This document shows, one piece after another, positions 7,676 to 9,653 of a stretch of DNA of 9,653 nt. This DNA is from Bacteroidales bacterium (lineage in GTDB: Bacteria; Bacteroidota; Bacteroidia; Bacteroidales; GCA-2748055): the NCBI GenBank assembly GCA_023135025.1, contig JAGLTY010000052.1, positions 1 through 9,653 on the forward strand, written 5' to 3'. The notes under the pieces are model-generated. The model did no database searches, was not told where the DNA came from, and worked only from the letters and a program-made list of their open reading frames with translations. Each line of letters begins with the position of its first letter. The first letter of the stretch is position 1. The position numbers and the translations under genes are program-made.

Positions 7676-9601
7676 ATGAAACTACGTGCTATTATCCCGG
7701 CCCTGTTTGCCAGCTCTTTCCTGCTCTTCCAGGGGTGTAATGATGAGAAAGGTTTGTATGAACTTTTTTCCGGAACAGTTCCCCGATATGAGATTCCGGA
7801 TGGAGAGGGAACCAGGTTCACAACTCCCCAATCCCTGTTTTTCACTATGAAGGGCAATGCAGTTGAACTGGAGGGTGAGGTCTACTCCATCGAAATCACT
7901 TCCGATGATGAAGAGAGGATCACTTACAGTGCTCAAATTCCCATCAATAGTGATCTTACGGTAAGCGGACTCACCTACATGAAAACGGAGGAGAAACTGC
8001 TGCTTGATATCACCGGAATTAAAAGAGGTATTACTCTGGAGAAATTTGCCAACCTGATGGAACGTAAAGTCAATGAGTTTGCTGAGGTGGAGCTGACTGC
8101 CGACCTCTCCCATCTTTCAGAGAATCAGAGAGCATTGATCGGTCTGCTCTTCCAGGTGGCAGATATTATGAATGATATCTACTGGGCACAGGTGTTCCCC
8201 GACAGGGATGCTGCACTGGGCTCCATGATGGATGAAAATGTCTCCCGATTCTTTAAGATCAACTACGGGCCCTGGGAGCGTCTCAACGGGAACCTCCCCT
8301 ATCTCCCGGGCTATGGACCAAAACCTGCCGGTTCAGGTTACTACCCGGCCGACATGACAAGAGAAGAGTTTGAATCGCTGAATGATCCAATGAAGAGCAG
8401 CCTCTATACAATGATCACCAGGAACCAGGATGGAACTCTTAAGGTAGTTCCCTACCATGAAGCTTACGCTGAACAGGTACAGAGGGCCGCTGACCTGCTG
8501 AAAGAGGCCTCAGAACTGGCCGATGATAAGGGATTTAAAAAATATCTGGAGCTGAGGGCCGAGGCACTGTTGTCCGACAACTACTACCCTTCCGATATGG
8601 CCTGGATGGATATGAAGGAGAATGAGATCGATTTTGTGGTGGGCCCCATAGAGAATTACGAGGATGCACTCTTTAATTACAAGGCAGCTCACGAATCCTT
8701 TATCCTGATCAAGGACAAAAGCTGGAGCGAGAAGCTGGCCTATATCAACTCTATTCTTCCAGAGATGCAGAAGAGCCTTCCGGTTGCAGATGCATACAAA
8801 CAGGAGGTCCCGGGCAGTAAATCCGATCTGGGGGCCTATGATGTCATCTATTATGCAGGTGACTGCAATGCCGGAAGTAAAACCATTGCAATAAACTTAC
8901 CCAACGACGAGAGAGTGCGCGAAACAAAAGGTAGTCGTAAGTTGCAGTTGAAAAACTCAATGCAGGCTAAATTCGATAAAATATTAATTCCTATATCTGA
9001 TTTATTAATTGATGAAGACCAACGCAAACATGTAAAATTCGATGCGTTTTTTGAAAATACAATGTTCCATGAAGTGGCTCACGGTTTGGGATTGGGGAAC
9101 ACGATAGACAAAAGCTCAACAGTTCGCGAAGCTTTGAAAGATTCATATTCATCAATAGAAGAAGGGAAAGCTGACATTTTGGGGTTGTGGTGTGTTTATC
9201 AATTGAATGAGATGGGAGAGATGGGCGAAAAAGAGATGATGGACAACTTTGTTACGTTTATGGCAGGCATTTTTCGCTCAGTGCGCTTTGGAGCTGCCAG
9301 TGCCCACGGAAAAGCAAACATGATGCGTTTCTATTATTTTCAGGAAACAGGAGCATTTACGAGAGACGATACAACCGGAACATACCGCGTTAATTTCGAA
9401 AAAATGAAAGCTTCAATGCTGAATCTTTCCAGTGATATTTTAAAAATTCAGGGCGATGGTGATTATGAAACAGCAAAAAAACTAATTGAGGAAAAAGGAT
9501 TTATCCGCGAAGCACTTCAAAAAGATTTAGATAGAATTAGCGAAGCCGGTATTCCACGCGACATTGTTTTTGAACAAGGTGCAGAGGTTTTGGGATTGTA
9601 G
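7676..9601 (+). CDS. DPP III-related (M49-like) metallopeptidase lipoprotein, compositionally mosaic
   Basis: This gene encodes a 641-residue protein with a signal peptide ending LLFQGC (Cys-21), consistent with a lipoprotein. The acidic CNDE just after the Cys resembles lipoprotein export signals of Bacteroidota, so surface exposure is possible. The middle and C-terminal parts look like the dipeptidyl-peptidase III/M49-like family. There is a conserved block around 396-425 (DCNAGSKTIAINLPNDERVR), a zinc motif HEVAH at 465-469, and a second motif EEGKAD at 495-500 matching the EExxAD signature. Classical DPP III has HEXXGH with one extra residue; this protein has HEXXH followed by GLGLG, as seen in DPP III-like relatives such as the C-terminal part of plant Nudix-M49 fusions. 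The activity (dipeptide release) is therefore inferred, not certain. Codons 1-402 are GC-rich and CTN-preferring like the neighbouring genes, but from about 8880 on the gene is AT-rich with TTA/TTG leucines, suggesting recombination or a chimeric assembly within the frame. Confidence 0.82.
   Translation: MKLRAIIPALFASSFLLFQGCNDEKGLYELFSGTVPRYEIPDGEGTRFTTPQSLFFTMKGNAVELEGEVYSIEITSDDEERITYSAQIPINSDLTVSGLTYMKTEEKLLLDITGIKRGITLEKFANLMERKVNEFAEVELTADLSHLSENQRALIGLLFQVADIMNDIYWAQVFPDRDAALGSMMDENVSRFFKINYGPWERLNGNLPYLPGYGPKPAGSGYYPADMTREEFESLNDPMKSSLYTMITRNQDGTLKVVPYHEAYAEQVQRAADLLKEASELADDKGFKKYLELRAEALLSDNYYPSDMAWMDMKENEIDFVVGPIENYEDALFNYKAAHESFILIKDKSWSEKLAYINSILPEMQKSLPVADAYKQEVPGSKSDLGAYDVIYYAGDCNAGSKTIAINLPNDERVRETKGSRKLQLKNSMQAKFDKILIPISDLLIDEDQRKHVKFDAFFENTMFHEVAHGLGLGNTIDKSSTVREALKDSYSSIEEGKADILGLWCVYQLNEMGEMGEKEMMDNFVTFMAGIFRSVRFGAASAHGKANMMRFYYFQETGAFTRDDTTGTYRVNFEKMKASMLNLSSDILKIQGDGDYETAKKLIEEKGFIREALQKDLDRISEAGIPRDIVFEQGAEVLGL
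8880..9601 (+). other. AT-rich segment with foreign codon use inside the M49-like gene
   Basis: Leucine codons change from 3 TTA/TTG out of 41 (codons 1-402) to 16 out of 20 (codons 403-641), and the third-position composition becomes visibly AT-rich over the same stretch. The reading frame, the zinc motif and the EExxAD motif are intact. The change falls in the conserved block DCNAGSKTIAINLPN, where homologous sequences would align best. The exact breakpoint cannot be fixed by eye and lies roughly between 8870 and 8905. Genuine allelic recombination and an assembly chimera both fit. Confidence 0.75.
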
Positions 9602-9622
9602 AAAGTCCATCATCACGCTGTC

Positions 9623-9642
9623 ATTCCCGTGAAAGCGGGAAT
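9623..9642. repeat. ATTCCCG...CGGGAAT inverted repeat; likely dispersed repeat and terminator
   Basis: ATTCCCG and CGGGAAT form a 7-bp perfect stem, extendable by a T-G pair that closes a GAAA tetraloop. The flanks read GTC before and CTCTTCTG after. It starts 21 nt after the stop of the peptidase gene. The 'GTCATTCCCG(T/C)GAAAGCGGGAATC' pattern is a widespread intergenic repeat form in bacteria and resembles the ATTCCC...GGGAAT core of Neisseria dRS3 repeats. It may end transcription of the peptidase gene, though the T-tract is poor. Only one copy is in the window, so repeat status is from recognition, not from copies seen here. Confidence 0.6.
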
Positions 9643-9653
9643 CTCTTCTGCGA

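Noticed and set aside
7676..9601. Gene fusion or frameshift at the composition break
   Set aside because: The frame is continuous and the family motifs run on both sides in the expected order and length, so this is a mosaic of homologous parts rather than a fusion of unrelated genes.

Overview
The window looks like a stretch of chromosome from a member of the Bacteroidota, probably a Bacteroidales/Marinilabiliales-type organism. The support is: a FadL/OmpP1-type outer-membrane protein with the sequence style usual in that phylum, a 7TMR-DISM receptor fused to a SpoIIE/PP2C phosphatase, a short archaeal/eukaryotic-type prolyl-tRNA synthetase, an envelope-heavy gene set with three predicted lipoproteins, and mostly weak Shine-Dalgarno sequences. 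There is no IS element, phage gene, tRNA, rRNA or CRISPR array, and no gene-free stretch above 300 bases.

Left half, minus strand, read right to left. First is a lipoprotein (3942-1924) with a LamG-like sandwich followed by what looks like an eight-bladed, Ca-binding-type beta-propeller. Next is a low-complexity lipoprotein (1806-256) with a Tyr/Gly/Trp-rich core and a Ser/Arg-rich tail built from 13- and 14-residue repeats. Last is the first 62 codons of an OmpP1/FadL-like porin (187 to the window edge). A 15-of-16 match to the sigma-54 -24/-12 consensus and an unusually good Shine-Dalgarno lie just upstream of the low-complexity lipoprotein. A 9-bp GGATCC-centred hairpin lies between it and the porin.

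Right half, plus strand. A membrane-anchored 7TMR-DISM/SpoIIE phosphatase (4003-6120) is divergent from the propeller lipoprotein. The 60-bp divergent gap holds a perfect 9-3-9 AT-rich palindrome at its centre. Then come prolyl-tRNA synthetase proS (6177-7649) and, 26 bp later, a lipoprotein related to dipeptidyl peptidase III (7676-9601). The window ends in a short inverted repeat of the ATTCCCG...CGGGAAT type.

The most notable anomaly is inside the last gene. Its first ~402 codons match the GC-rich, CTG-preferring codon use of the neighbouring genes, but from about position 8880 to the stop the DNA turns AT-rich and leucine switches to TTA/TTG (3 of 41 Leu codons before the break, 16 of 20 after). 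The reading frame stays intact, and the zinc-site motifs lie wholly in the second part. This points to an intragenic recombination mosaic or a chimeric assembly join. Apart from proS the genes are envelope and signalling functions. No clear complete new system is evident, but the sigma-54-like promoter with the repeat lipoprotein, the divergent palindrome and the mosaic peptidase deserve checking.
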